Positions 44,680 to 55,220 of a stretch of 64,000 bases of DNA are shown here, one piece after another (within the stretch, counting starts at the first letter, position 1; every line of letters starts with the position of its first letter). The notes below the pieces were generated by a model. The model made no database searches. It saw only the letters and a list, made by a program, of their open reading frames with translations, and was not told the DNA's origin. Position numbers and translations under genes: made by a program. Origin of the DNA: Phymatolithon calcareum (taxonomy: Eukaryota; Rhodophyta; Florideophyceae; Hapalidiales); NCBI GenBank assembly GCA_977006965.1, contig OZ345356.1, positions 930,001 through 994,000 of the forward strand. Reading direction: 5' to 3'.

Positions 44680-44694
44680 ACTGGGCCCATAACC
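44680..44694 (-). other. E10 primer-binding site
   Basis: Sense GGTTATGGGCCCAGT next to the 5' LTR; 44672-44679 extends it as CAGCGCTT, also tRNA-like. Confidence 0.9.
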
Positions 44695-45136
44695 TGTTGT
44701 TGGAGGTTATGGAAGGGATGAAATGAAGAGAAAAGTTTGGTTGATGTGAAATGGTTGCTTGGATTTTAGTCGAGCCGGGTCTCGGAACCTGGCTATATAG
44801 AACTCAAAATCAGATCAAAAGTGGCTCCCACATGCTAGATCTAATTATGGGCCCTTAGTGGACGACGGAGACCCATTAACCCTAAACAAATCTATCATAA
44901 CACTATCATATTGTATGACACGTGTAATATACCAAAATGCATCATTTTTGATACTGAGTCAGGGAGTATGATTATCATACTCCAATCATGTTCTGACACG
45001 TGTCATAGCCAAACTTACTATCTCATCATTTCGAATCATCTGTGCAAAATCGATGACACGTGTACACGTGTACCGAGATCACAACATTCTAATGAAGTGT
45101 TCTGTGAAAGATTACAAAGCAGATACACTTCCAACA
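44695..45136 (-). repeat. E10 5' LTR (family F)
   Basis: 442 bp. The single difference from the 3' copy is CAGATCAAAAG versus CAGATCTAAAG. Outer end followed by TSD GAATC. Confidence 0.95.
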
Positions 45137-47174
45137 GAATCACGTACCAACACTTGGCGCCAAATACGCGCAAGTGTCCCAAATCTGGAGGGGCACCCAT
45201 CCATATGTGATGGGGGGTCGTGTTCGAAGGAAGTCCTCGTGACGTAACTCGGTTGCGCACATACACAGCAGTTGCCAACGCTTCAGCCCAGAACTTCTTC
45301 TCGATGCCTCTGTGATGGAGCATCGAGCGCACTAAGTTGAGAAGTGTGCGGTTCATGCGTTCAGCCACCCCATTTTGCTGTGGGGTGTAAGCGACTGTGG
45401 GCTGTTGATGGATGCCGTGTTTCACAAGATATGCCTTGAACTCGTTTGAAAGGTACTCGCCTCCATTGTGGGTCCTAATTGCTTTGAGCTTAGTTGCTTT
45501 CGAGAAGTCCTGTATGTTCAAGTGCTTAAGCATTCTACCTGTATGGGTTTGAGCGGACTTGTGAAACTTCCGAAAACACTCAAAGCTCTCCGATTTCTTT
45601 CGCATGGTGAATACCGTGGTCCACTTGGAGTAATCATCGATGAATGTGATGAAGTACTGTGATCCTCCAAGGGACGGAATGTCGATAGGACCAAGAACGT
45701 CTGAATGTATGAGATCGAGAACAGCGGTGGAGCGAGAACTACTGTACTTTGGAATCGGAGCACGATGACCTTTGCCGGCAAGACAACCATTACATGGATG
45801 TTTGGACTGTGAGTTGGGAGCAATCTTTACACCTTTCACCACCCCATGGATTACCATTCCGGTAATTCCAGTGTGGTCAACATGCGCAAGTCGTTCATGC
45901 CAGAGCTGTAGGCTCGCGAAACAGGAAACTTCGTTAAGTTTATTTCCATCTGCAAGGTCTAGAGAGTAGAGACTTTTGCGTAGAGTACCTGTTGCGATAG
46001 TGTCATGATGAGCTTAAACATAGCAACGGCTGTTCTTGAACGTTATACCATATCTGTACTCATCCATTTTTGAGACAGACAATAGAGAGTATCCAAAGTC
46101 GGGTATGTGCATAACGTCCTTGAGCTTTCGTTTTAACGATTTGCCGTTCACATTAAGCGTAATGATGATATCACCTTTTCCGGCGATTGTGGCCTGTGCT
46201 TTTGTTCCCATTTCGACGGTTGAGGACATTTTGGTGTATGAGCAGAAGATTGAACGATCGAACGTCATATGCGATGTACTACCAGAGTCAATGATCCATG
46301 ACTTTGACTTCTCGGAAATATCAGAATCGCGCACCTTGACCATCAGGCATACAAAGTCGGAATCGGACATAACACGAACATGTTCCGATTCATCGGTCAG
46401 GAATGCAGCTGGTTTCGTTTGCTTTCCATTCCGATTTTTGTATCCTTCAGGAGCAAGGTGTGTAAACTTGGTCCAACATTTCACACTTTTATGTCCAGAT
46501 CGATGACAATGGTCACAGTAGTCACGAATTCGTTCTCCATCGCGTCTGGCAGTGAAAAGTGCAGCAGTCTCAGCTTTGACGGTTGATGCTTCGACACGCA
46601 TTGACATGCGTTGCTCTTCCTGGAGTAGTCGACTCTTCACAAATTCAAGTGAGAATGATTCGTCTTCATTGCCGAGAGCATCAAGTGCACTTATCAAGCT
46701 GTCGTAGCGTTCGGGAAGTCCGTTCAATACAGCCATGGCCATTTCTTTATCGTCAATATCGACACCCATTGACTTGAGGGTGGATGCGAGTTGGCGAATG
46801 CGGTTCGAATAGGGCAGTATTTTCTCGTCCTCGAGCATAGTGGCAGTGTAGAACTTGCGTCTTGCGGCCAGTTTGTTCAAAAGAGTGTGTCGTTCGAAGA
46901 TATTGAAAATCGACGTCCACATTTCTTTGTGCGTTTCGACATCTTGCACATGCTCGAGATGTTCGTCTGTAAGCGAGAGACCGATAATAGCCTTTGCTTT
47001 ATTGTCCTTTCGACGCCAGAGCTTGAAATCGTCGGAATCTCGTGACGGTGGATCGTCCTCTATGAACTCGTCGAGTTCGCGGAATGATAGTACTAGCTGA
47101 ATTTTCTGTTTCCAAGCGTGGAAATTGGTCTCATTTAACTTTTCGACCTTCAGCGTTCCTTGGGAGTTGTCCAT

Positions 47175-47740
47175 TTTTTGGAGTGGGGGTCTTCTATTCT
47201 TGTCGAAAATCCGTTCGGGGAGTCCACTGCGAGTCGACACAGGGTCAACTATCAAGGCAATCTATCCCTTATATGAAATTCCTTCGAGTCGGAATGACCC
47301 GGACCTTGATCGGGGGATGGCTCAATGGCCGTATACCTCTTGTGGCGTTTTGGTACACCTGAACCTGCAGTCGGCAACACGCACTGCAAGACGCTTTGTG
47401 GTATCCTGAGGTGGGCCCGACAAGAGAACCGAAGGTAATCAAGCAAGGAGACACAACAGAAACCCTTGTGGTGTTTTGGTACACCTGAACCTGCAGCCGG
47501 CAACGCGCACTGCAAGATGCTATAACACTTTCTGAACGGGCCTCACTGAAAGACCAGAGGTAATTGAGCAAGGAACCGAACCGGAAGCTCGTGAACAAAG
47601 ACAGACAAGTCCCCTGGAGCGGGCCTTGCGAGAAAACCAGAGGTAATCAAGCAAGGATGCGCAACCAGGAGAAGATCGGGAGCGAAGGATGAGCCCCGGA
47701 GACGACGATGATGATGAAGCGCGGTGGTGATCAAGCGCTG
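47175..47740 (-). other. E8 leader
   Basis: 566 bp with two leader-repeat copies (around 47335-47398 and 47465-47520) and the CCTTGC/GCAAGG hairpin series in sense. Confidence 0.65.
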
Positions 47741-47755
47741 ACTGGGCCCATAACC
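47741..47755 (-). other. E8 primer-binding site
   Basis: ACTGGGCCCATAACC on the plus strand, abutting the 5' LTR. Confidence 0.9.
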
Positions 47756-48199
47756 TGTTGTTGGAGGTTATGGAATGGATGAGGAGAGTGGAAAAGTTTG
47801 GTTTGTGATGATTGGTTGACGAGAAGTAGAGTTAGGTGAGAATGAGTTCATTAGTTTATTCACCTGGCGGACCTCAGGTCAAGACTATATGGACCTGAGA
47901 ACACAACCAGACTTAATCAAAACCCTAACTGACGACGGAGACACATTAACCCTAAACAAATTGGTTATACTCTCATATGACACGTGTAACATGAAGAAAT
48001 CAAGAATCATCTACTAAGTGATGGGACTATGATTATCATACTCTTATCATACTCTGAAACATGTCACTGCCAATCTTCTTGATCCAGAGTTCTGGGACAC
48101 TTTGACATTCGACTTGACACGAGTACACGTGTACCGAGATCATACCTTGATATTGAAGTGTGTTTGCGACTAGAGCTCCAAGCAATCACACTTCCAACA
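47756..48199 (-). repeat. E8 5' LTR
   Basis: 444 bp, same subfamily as 31802-32246 with scattered differences. Right flank TCAGC lies inside the E11 LTR. Confidence 0.9.
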
Positions 48200-48275
48200 T
48201 CAGCTTCTACTCAACCACTTTCTTTCAACCAAACATTTCCATTGTCCTCATCCATTCCCTATCCTTCCTCCTACA
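48200..48275 (+). repeat. E11 5' LTR, 3' remnant
   Basis: U5 end only; the rest was removed or separated by the E8 right end. Confidence 0.75.
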
Positions 48276-48290
48276 GATTATGGGCCCAGT
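48276..48290 (+). other. E11 primer-binding site
   Basis: GATTATGGGCCCAGT, one change from the consensus. Confidence 0.8.
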
Positions 48291-48854
48291 CTGCGTTTGA
48301 TCACCACCGCGCTTCATCATTATCGTCGTCTCCGGGCTCATCCTTCGCCCCCGATCTTCTCCTGGTTGCGCATCCTTGCTTGATTACCTCTGGTTTTCTC
48401 GCAAGGCCCGCTCCAGGGGACTTTTCTGTCATTGTTCACGAGCTTCCTGTTTGGTTCCTTGCTCAATTACCTCTGGTCTTTCAGTGAGGCCCGTTCAGAA
48501 AGTGTTATAGCGTCTTGCAGTGCGCGTTGCCGGCTGCAGGTTCAGGTGTACCAAAACACCACAAGGGTTTCTGTTGTGTCTCCTTGCTTGATTACCTTCG
48601 GTTTTCTTGTCGGGCCGATCTCAGGATACCGCAAAACGTCTTGGAGTGCGTGTTGCCGACTGCAGGTTCAGGTGTACCAAAACGCCACAAGTGGTATACG
48701 GTCATTGAGCCATCCCCCGATCAAGGTCCGGGTCAAATTGACTCGAAGGAATTTCTCATACGGGACTGATTGCCTTGATAGTTAACTTCGGTTAACTCGC
48801 AGTGGACTCCCCGAACGGATTTTCGACAAGAATAGAAGACCCCCACTCCCCAAA
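48291..48854 (+). other. E11 leader
   Basis: Two leader-repeat copies (around 48508-48570 and 48638-48695) and the stem-loop units, ending at the gag ATG. Confidence 0.65.
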
Positions 48855-50814
48855 ATGGACAACTCGCAAGGAACGCTGATGGGCGAAAAGGTCAACGAGA
48901 CAAATTTCCATGCTTGGAAACAGAAAATTCTTCTAGTACTATCTTTCCGCGAACTTGATGAATACATTGAGCACGATCCACCGGCACGGAACTCAGACGA
49001 AATTAATGCTTCGCGTCGAAAGGACAAGAAGGCAAAGGCAATTATCGGACTTTCTCTCTCCGATGAACATCTCGAGCATGTACAAGATGTGGAAAGGCCA
49101 AAGAAATGTGACAGTCAATTCTCAATATCTTCGAGTGACATACCCTACTCAACAAATTAGCCGCTCGCCGCAAGTTCTGTACTGCCACTATGCTCGAGGA
49201 CGAGAAAATACTGCCCTATACAAAACGCATTCGACAGCTAGCATCTACACTGAAGTCAATGGGTGTCGATATCGACGACAAAAAAATGGCAATGGCTGTG
49301 CTTAACGGACTTCCAGAACGGTACGATAGCTTAATCTGTGCACTCGACGCTCTTGGGAACGAGGATGAGTCATTCTCTCTGGAATTTGTGAAGAGCAGAC
49401 TTTTGCAAGAAGAGCAACGCATGTCCATGAGAGTCGAAGCATCAACCGTCAAATCTGAGACTGCCGCACTGTTCACTGCCAGACGAGATGGAGAACGCAT
49501 TCGTGACCACTGCGACCATCATCCGTCTTCACTGCAAGACGTGATGGAGAACGCATTCGTGACCACTGCGACCATTTGTCATCGATCCGGACATAGGAGC
49601 CATAAATGTTGGACCAAATTTCCTCACCTTGCTCCAGATGAATAGAAACGTCGAAATGAAAAGCAAACAAAACCATCTGCATTTCCCACTAATGAATCGG
49701 AACCCACTCGAGTGATGTCCGATTCCGACTTTGTATGCCTCATGGCCAATGTGCGCAGCTCCGACATTCCCGAAAACTATAAGTCATGGATCATTGACTC
49801 TGGAAGTACATCGCACATGACATTCGATCGTTCGATCTTCTGCTCGTATACTGAAATGTCGTCAACTGTCGAAATGGTAAAAAAAGCTAAGCCCACAATT
49901 GCAGGCAAAGGTGATGCCATCATTACGCTCAATGTCAATGGGAAGCCGTCGAAATGCAAACTGAAGAATGTTATGCACATACCGGACTTTGGATACTCTC
50001 TACTATCGGTATCCAAAATGGATGAGTATCGATATGGGATTACGTTCAAGAACCGGCGGTGTTATGTTAATGCACATCATGACACGATTGCTACAGTTAC
50101 ACTTCGCAAGAGTCTCTACTCACTTGACCATGCAGATGAAAAAAAAGTTACCGAACTTTCCTGTTTCGCTAGCCTCCAGCTTTGGCATGAACGTCTCGCT
50201 CATGTCCACCCATCTGGTATCTCTGATATGGTACGCCATGGAGTGGTCAAAGGTGTGAAAATTTCTCCGAGTCCGTACTCAGTGCATCCCTGCAAATGTT
50301 GTCTCGTCGGCAACGGTCATCGCGCTCCTATCCCAAAGACTAGTAGTACTCGCTCTGAAGCTGTCCTCAACCTCGTACATTCCGACGTCTTAAGTCCTAT
50401 CGACATTCCATCACTTGGAGGCTCTCGATACTTCATCACATTCATAGATGATCACTCCAAGTGGACCACGGTATTCACCATGCGAAAGAAATCGGAGAGC
50501 TTTGAGTGTTTTCGAAAGTTCCACAAGTACGCTGAAACCCATACTGGTAGAATGCTTAAGCATTTGAACGTTCAGGACTTCTCGACTGCAGCAAAGCTCA
50601 AGGCCATTAGGACCGACAACGGCGGCGAGTACCTCTCCAACGAGTTCAATGCATATTTGGCACAGCACGACATACACCAGCACCTCACAGTAGCATACAC
50701 CCCACAATAAAATGGGGTGGCTGAACGCATGAACCGCACCCTTCTCAACTTGGTGCGCTCGATGCTTCATCACAGAGGCATCGAGAAGAAGTTCTGGGCT
50801 GAAGCACTTGCTAC
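48855..50814 (+). pseudogene. E11 gag-protease-integrase remnant with in-frame 57-bp insertion
   Basis: ATG at 48855 (MDNSQGTLMGEKVNETNFH). A lost C near 49097 (GAAAGGCC for GAAACGGCC) shifts the frame and leads to a stop at 49158. The second frame gives Gag with a 57-bp insertion (about 49518-49574) inside the zinc-knuckle codons, then HLAPDE and TAG at 49643-49645, protease IIDSGSTSHM, integrase WHERLAH/CKCC, HSDVLS, RTDNGGEY and TAA at 50708-50710 (TPQ*NGVAERMN). It ends at the E12 LTR. The TAG and the TAA are the same as in E4. Confidence 0.9.
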
Positions 50815-51240
50815 TATTGGAAATGTGACTGCTTGGAGCTCTTGTCGCAGTACACATTATCCTATGTCATAAGTCCCTCACCATTTCTCATATGTTATGA
50901 TAGAATCAATACATGTTTTTTATCTTTACTGACAATGTAGCAGTTCAATCAATTTCTTGATTGATCTTGTCATTGTCAGTAATTCAATCATTTTCTTGAT
51001 TGAATCAATCACAGTCGACATTTCAAACTTTTAGTTGATTAATTCAATCACGGTTAGTAGTGCAATGGGCATCAGAAGTCTTATCATACCTCAATCTGAG
51101 GTCTATATAAGTCTTGGATCTGATGCCCCGACTCAATAAACCAAGGAAAATCTCACAACCAACCCAACCATCTCAACCATCTCAACCATCTCAACCACCT
51201 CAACCATCTCAACCATCAACCTCAAAATCTCCATCCAACA
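50815..51240 (+). repeat. E12 5' LTR (family C)
   Basis: 426 bp, TATTGGAAATGTGAC (first G changed to A) ... ATCCAACA. Same family as 62564-62980. Contains the nested palindrome near 50930-50985, GTCTATATAAG (TATA), CAATAAACC, and a short CTCAACCAT tandem repeat near 51165-51220. Confidence 0.9.
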
Positions 51241-51258
51241 GTTTATGTGCCCAGATAA
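51241..51258 (+). other. E12 primer-binding site, divergent
   Basis: GTTTATGTGCCCAGATAA, two mismatches to the iMet half-tRNA complement over the first 14 bases. Confidence 0.7.
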
Positions 51259-51987
51259 CCCGTAATCAACCGGCGCTATCACCTTAACGAGGGGTCCTCC
51301 TTCCCTCTCGGTAATTCATTCTCAACCAATTTTCATCATCAAAAGGTTTAAAACCCTGTGGTATCTGCGACATCCATCGGCCACCCTAAAGCGACTCTGC
51401 ACAGAGTATAATCTACGAAACTGTCTGACAACATCCGTGCTCTGCTACGTGGTGATAGGGATATACGCTTGAGAAATCAAGTAGTCTTCCGAGTATCCAC
51501 CTGGACGCATCTCGGCTCTGCAGAATTCTCTTGTGTGATTGGAATGGAATCTGAAAGACTTGTTGGAGTACGGTTTACCGATTTGAAAGACAATCTGCCA
51601 CGCACAGCGCTTCGTCAGTAGGCCCCGTATACTCATATTTAAGGAAAAGGTCACAATTATAGCCTCACGAAGTACTTGCTCGGTGGGGTGTGCCAACATC
51701 AACATTGGAATTTAGGACATTGGAATTGACGGATACGTCTTGCAGTGCGTGTTGTCGGCTGCAGGTTCAGGTGTACCAAAACGCCACAAGAGGTAAACGG
51801 CCTAGAGCCAGCCCTATCTTCAAGAGGTATACGGCCAAGAGCCATCCCCAGATCAAGCTCCGGTTCACACTGACTTGACGCGAATTTCTTATAAGGGATA
51901 GATAGCCTTGATAGTTAACTTTTGTTAACTCGCAGTGGACTCCCCGAACGGATCTTCGACAAGATTTCAAGACCCCCAGTCCAAAAT
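51259..51987 (+). other. E12 leader
   Basis: Unique up to about 51735 with no convincing gene (a minus-strand frame at 51445-51705 is not recognised). Then one copy of the leader repeat (51736-51795) and family-A-like sequence to the gag ATG. It could be a natural family-C leader or a junction with a family-A element. Confidence 0.5.
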
Positions 51988-52137
51988 ATGGACAACTCGA
52001 AAGGAGCGCTGAAGGTCGAAAGAATCACCGAGACCAATTTCCACGCTTGGAAACAGAAAATTCAGCTAGTACTATCATTCCGCGAGCTCGATGAGTACAT
52101 CGAGGTAAGCCCTCCGGCAAGGGACACAGACAAGTTC
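51988..52137 (+). pseudogene. E12 gag N-terminal fragment
   Basis: MDNSKGALKVERITETNFH... about 50 codons up to DTDKF, then cut by the E13 LTR. It is clearly homologous to the other Gag N-termini but differs at several residues (VERITET, EVSPPARDTDK). Confidence 0.85.
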
Positions 52138-52612
52138 TGTTGTTGGACGTTAGGGATGCGAAAAGGATGATGGAATGGTTTGGTTGAAATGAATTTGTTG
52201 AGTGGTTGCTGAGTTGTTCGTGAATAAGTTCCCTGGTTTCTTGCCTTGCTCGACCTCAGAACCTGGCTATATTGTCCTGAATATCATATCTACAGTAGCT
52301 CTATATGCTAGATCAAATTATGGGCCCTTGCTAGACGACGGAGACCAAGTAACCCTAAACATATCAATCATAACATTATCATATTGTCATACGCGTGTAA
52401 TATACCAAAACTTATCATTTTCGATGCTGAGTACGATGGTATGATTCGTATCCGTCAATCACATCTGTACACGTGTCCAGCGCAAAATTCTTCTCTGAAC
52501 GTCTCCAAACACAGCTGCGAGACTTATTGACACGTGTACACGTGTACCGAGATCAATCATCCACAAATGAAGTGTGATGCGACTAATGCTGCAAGCAGTC
52601 ACACTTCCAACA
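52138..52612 (-). repeat. E13 3' LTR (family G)
   Basis: 475 bp, TGTTGTTGGACGTTAGGG...ACACTTCCAACA on the plus strand. Related to family F in the middle (AATTATGGGCCCTT, GACGACGGAGACC), doubled CACGTG near 52530-52545, and a weakened TATA (GGCTATATTG). Confidence 0.88.
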
Positions 52613-52621
52613 CTGCCCCTT
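52613..52621 (-). other. E13 polypurine tract, one change
   Basis: CTGCCCCTT (AAGGGGCAG in sense): a C interrupts the purine run. Confidence 0.8.
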
Positions 52622-52633
52622 GATCGAGGGATA

Positions 52634-54760
52634 CTAATACTCTCTCTTCCGTACTCCCATGTCTTGAGAGAACTTGACAGTCTTGACACGATCGACTGGC
52701 TTCGTCAATGCATCTCCAACCATACACTCGGTACTGCAATATTTGATCAAGATTTTGCCGGTTGCCGCAACATCAAGAACATAGTGATACTGAATGTCAA
52801 TATGTTTGTTGCGCTGACTGATAGCAGCGTTCTTTCCCATCGCGATCGCACTTTGACTGTCGGTATATAGAGTCATAGGAGACGGCTTGTGGAGACCTTG
52901 GATATCGACGATAAGTCTTGACAGCCACACGGCTTCCTTGGCGGCGGCACAAGAAGCGATGTACTCCGCTTCGCATGTTGACGTGGCAACGATGGTTTGC
53001 TTCTTTGAACGCCAGCTTATGGCTCCCCTGCAAGAAGGAACACATAGCCACTTGTTGATCGCCTTGTCTCACGACATCCTGGCCAATCCGCGTCCGTCTA
53101 CCCGATTGGAACCAGGCTACCAATTGCACCGAACAGGATTCCTTGGTCTCGAGTGCCTGCAATATACCGAAGAACGCGCTTTACACCCATCCAGTGACGC
53201 TTAAGGGGTTTCTCGCAAAACGAAGAAAGCTTTCCGACCGAGTCCGAGATGTCTGGACGAGTTCCGACCATTAAGTACATGAGACATCCGATAGCTGGAC
53301 GATAAAGGACTTCGTCTGCAAGTGACTCGGTGATATCGAGTTCTTCAATTGCAATATTCTTATTGCTTAACTCCATTGGAGTAGGTGCTGGTTTCGAGTT
53401 TTCCATGCCGAAGCGTTCTAACACTGACTGAGCGTAGACCGACTGTGAAAGATGAAGTGTCCGATTTGTGCGATTACGGCGGATTTTGTTGGAAGTGTGA
53501 TTGTTTCGAGCTCTAGTCGCAAACTCACTTCAATATCAAGGTATGATCTCGGTACACGTGTCCACGTGTCAAGTCGAAAGTCAAAGTGTCTCAGAACTTT
53601 GAATCAAAAAGATTGGCAGTGACACGTGTCAAAGTATGATAAGGGTATGATAATCATACTCCCCTCACTCAGTAGATCATTTTTGATTTTTTCATGCTAC
53701 AAGTGTCATATGATATTATGACAAATTTGTTTAGGGTTAGAGTGTCTCTGTCGTCGACTAAGGCTTTTACCTTGTCTGGTCGGATTCTCAGGCCTATATA
53801 TGCCAGACCTGAGGTCCGCCAAGTGAATAAACCAAGGCATACACTTGCTTCATCAAGGTCTTTCATCTCGAACCGCTTGTTCAACTCCCGCTTGATCCAC
53901 GAAATGGCAGATGTGTCGTTTCCAGCAATCAACAAGTCATCCACATACAACGCAATGATCCTGATGCTGTTTGACTTGTGCCGAACGTATAGACATGGGT
54001 CGTTGGGATTGCTCGAGAACCCGAGCTCGTCGATAAGGAACTTGTCGATCTTGGCATGCCACTGTCGGGGAGCTTGCTTCAGGCCGTATAGTGCCTTGAG
54101 GAGCTTGCACACTAGGTATGGACGCTTGGAATCTCGAAAACCAGCTGGAACTTCCATATAGGTATCTTCGTCAAGGTCGCCATGCAGGAAAGCTGTAACA
54201 ACATCCATTTGGTGTAGTTCCAAGTCATGGACAGCAACTGTTGCAAGTAGGATACGAATCGATGTGAACTTAACGACTGGGGCATACGTTTCACCATAGT
54301 CCACCCTATGCACCTGTCGAAACCCTTTTGCTACGATTCGAACTTTCGGGCCTGTATCCTTGACCTTGAAGACATACTTGCACGGAAGGAAGTTCATGTC
54401 AGAGTTGCGCGGAACAGGCTTCCAAGTGTTGTTTTGGACAAGAGATGAATGTTCTTTCCCAATAGCCGGTGACCAGAAGTTAACATTTTGATTTGAAATC
54501 GCTTCCTTGAAGGTCTGAGGCACTTGTTGAGAAGACATATTGCGTTCGGATGCGAGGTTGACAGATTCGAAGGCGAGCATAGCAGTATGTGAGGGATCAT
54601 TCCAGAAGTCAGTGAGTGGTTTTGAGAGCCGAGCTGACCTTCGCAGAATGGGTTTGGCGATCATCGGCGTAGTTTCTTCAGATGCTGGTGGAGTTGTAGA
54701 TTGTTCTCCATCGTCCGCCTGTTGCCCTTCTTCCCTGGTAGCATCGAGGATCTTGTTTTC
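52634..54760 (-). pseudogene. E13 RT-RNase H remnant
   Basis: Segments 52634-53486 and 53838-54760 surround the foreign LTR piece. From N to C: PMIAKPILRRSARLSKP spacer, RT VDYGETYAPVVKF, TAFLHGDLDED, YVDD (intact), then after the interruption the PTPMELS region, RPAIGCLMYLMVGTRPDI, and RNase H CEAEYIA, YTDSQSAI and DALTKP. A lost C in CCCCC near 53023-53027 shifts RNase H. Gag, protease and integrase are beyond the E14 insertion and not seen. Confidence 0.88.
53487..53837 (+). repeat. Truncated family-A LTR inside E13
   Basis: Starts TGTTGGAAGTGTGATTG and stops at AATAAACCAAGG, about 95 bp short of an LTR end. It joins E13 pol at a shared CCAAGG (53832-53837), and a few host bases between GGATTT and CCAAGG are missing. 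Best read as a solo LTR whose 3' end was deleted between two CCAAGG copies. Confidence 0.82.
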
Positions 54761-55205
54761 GGTTGGAAGTGAGATCGCTTGGAGCTGTAGTCCCAAACAC
54801 TCTTCAATATCAAGGTATGATCTTGGTACACGTGTACACGTGTCAAGTCGAAAGTCAAAGTGTCTCAGAACTTTGAATCAAGAAGATTGGCTGTGGCACG
54901 TGTTAAAGTATGATAAGAGTATGATAATCATACTCCCCCCCACTCAGTAGATGATTCTTCATTTTTTATGTTACACGTGTCATATAATATTATGACAAAT
55001 TTGTTTAGGGTTAGTGTGTCTCTGTCGTCAATTAGGGTTTTTTGATCAAGTTGATTGAGTTCTCAGGTCTATTTAGTTTTGACCTGAGGTGCGCCAAGTC
55101 AATAAAACAAGGAACTCATTCTCACCTATCTCAGCTTCTACTCAACCATTTCACATCAACCAAACATTTTCTTTCTCCTCATCACTTGCCTAACCTTCTC
55201 CAACA
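54761..55205 (+). repeat. E14 5' LTR
   Basis: 445 bp, GGTTGGAAGTGAGATCGC (first T changed to G) ... CTTCTCCAACA. U5 matches E7 and the right LTR of E5. TATA weakened to CTATTTAG. Confidence 0.88.
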
Positions 55206-55220
55206 GGTTATGGGCCCAGT
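55206..55220 (+). other. E14 primer-binding site
   Basis: GGTTATGGGCCCAGT. Confidence 0.88.

Larger units (their letters stand above)
39607..45136 (-). mobile_element. E10: intact, young Ty1/copia element (family F), TSD GAATC
   Basis: 5530 bp on the minus strand, with LTRs of 442 bp each (39607-40048, 44695-45136) that differ by one base in my reading, PBS, leader, a single unbroken gag-pol frame and PPT. Perfect duplication GAATC at 39602-39606 and 45137-45141 inside E8 integrase (VI-PKKK codons). This is the youngest and the only apparently complete element here, and the best candidate for an autonomous donor of proteins to the others. Confidence 0.96.
32268..47174 (-). pseudogene. E8 gag-pol, three segments, one shared TAA and Asp-to-His in integrase
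   Basis: ATG at 47172-47174 (MDNSQGTLKVEKL). Coding lies in 45137-47174, 38007-39606 and 32268-32697, with E10 and E9 between. Gag ends with CDHCHRSGHKSVKC; protease IIDSGSTSHM. A TAA at 46014-46016 replaces the Lys codon of CYVKAHH, the same change as in E6 and E14. The integrase second catalytic Asp is His (RTHNGGEY), shared with E9 and E14. Downstream the frame is open across both insertion points: RT TAFLHGDLDED and YVDD, RNase H YTDADWAG, CEAEYIA, YTDSQSAI, ADALTKPL. Apart from those two changes it looks undamaged, so the lesions may predate its insertion. Confidence 0.9.
31802..48199 (-). mobile_element. E8: Ty1/copia element split in three by E9 and E10
   Basis: Minus-strand element in segments 31802-32702, 38002-39606 and 45137-48199 (about 5.6 kb together). 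It has both LTRs (31802-32246, 47756-48199), PPT, PBS, leader and a complete set of domains. Outer flanks do not match (GCGAC left, TCAGC right). The left end lies in E7 pol and the right end in the E11 LTR, so either the two halves came from different insertions or the region was rearranged. The inner insertions have perfect duplications (CTTGT, GAATC). Confidence 0.85.
48200..50814 (+). mobile_element. E11: copia element truncated on both sides
   Basis: Begins with the last 76 bp of an LTR (TCAGCTTCTACTCAACC...CTCCTACA), then PBS, leader, gag, protease and integrase up to the E12 insertion at 50815 (GCTAC at 50810-50814). The internal region is of the E4 type (same two stops) but the U5 remnant is not of the E4 LTR type. 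Confidence 0.85.
50815..52137 (+). mobile_element. E12: 5' part of a family-C copia element
   Basis: 5' LTR, PBS, leader and the first ~50 gag codons, cut by E13 at 52138. Inserted into E11 integrase (left flank GCTAC). It supplies the only family-C 5' end in the window. Confidence 0.82.
52138..54760 (-). mobile_element. E13: copia element (family G), 3' half
   Basis: Minus-strand element with 3' LTR (52138-52612), PPT, RNase H and RT. Split by a truncated foreign LTR (53487-53837) and cut on the right by E14 at 54761. Left flank GTTCT (52133-52137) in E12 gag. Confidence 0.85.

Noticed and set aside
51445-51705. 86-codon minus-strand frame in the E12 leader
   Set aside because: No recognisable domain, antisense to the element, and length is within chance for this composition.
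51736-52137. Separate family-A element fused to E12
   Set aside because: Distance from PBS to ATG (about 750 bp) and a single leader repeat, as in E10, are compatible with a natural family-C leader and gag start; without another family-C 5' end I cannot call a junction.
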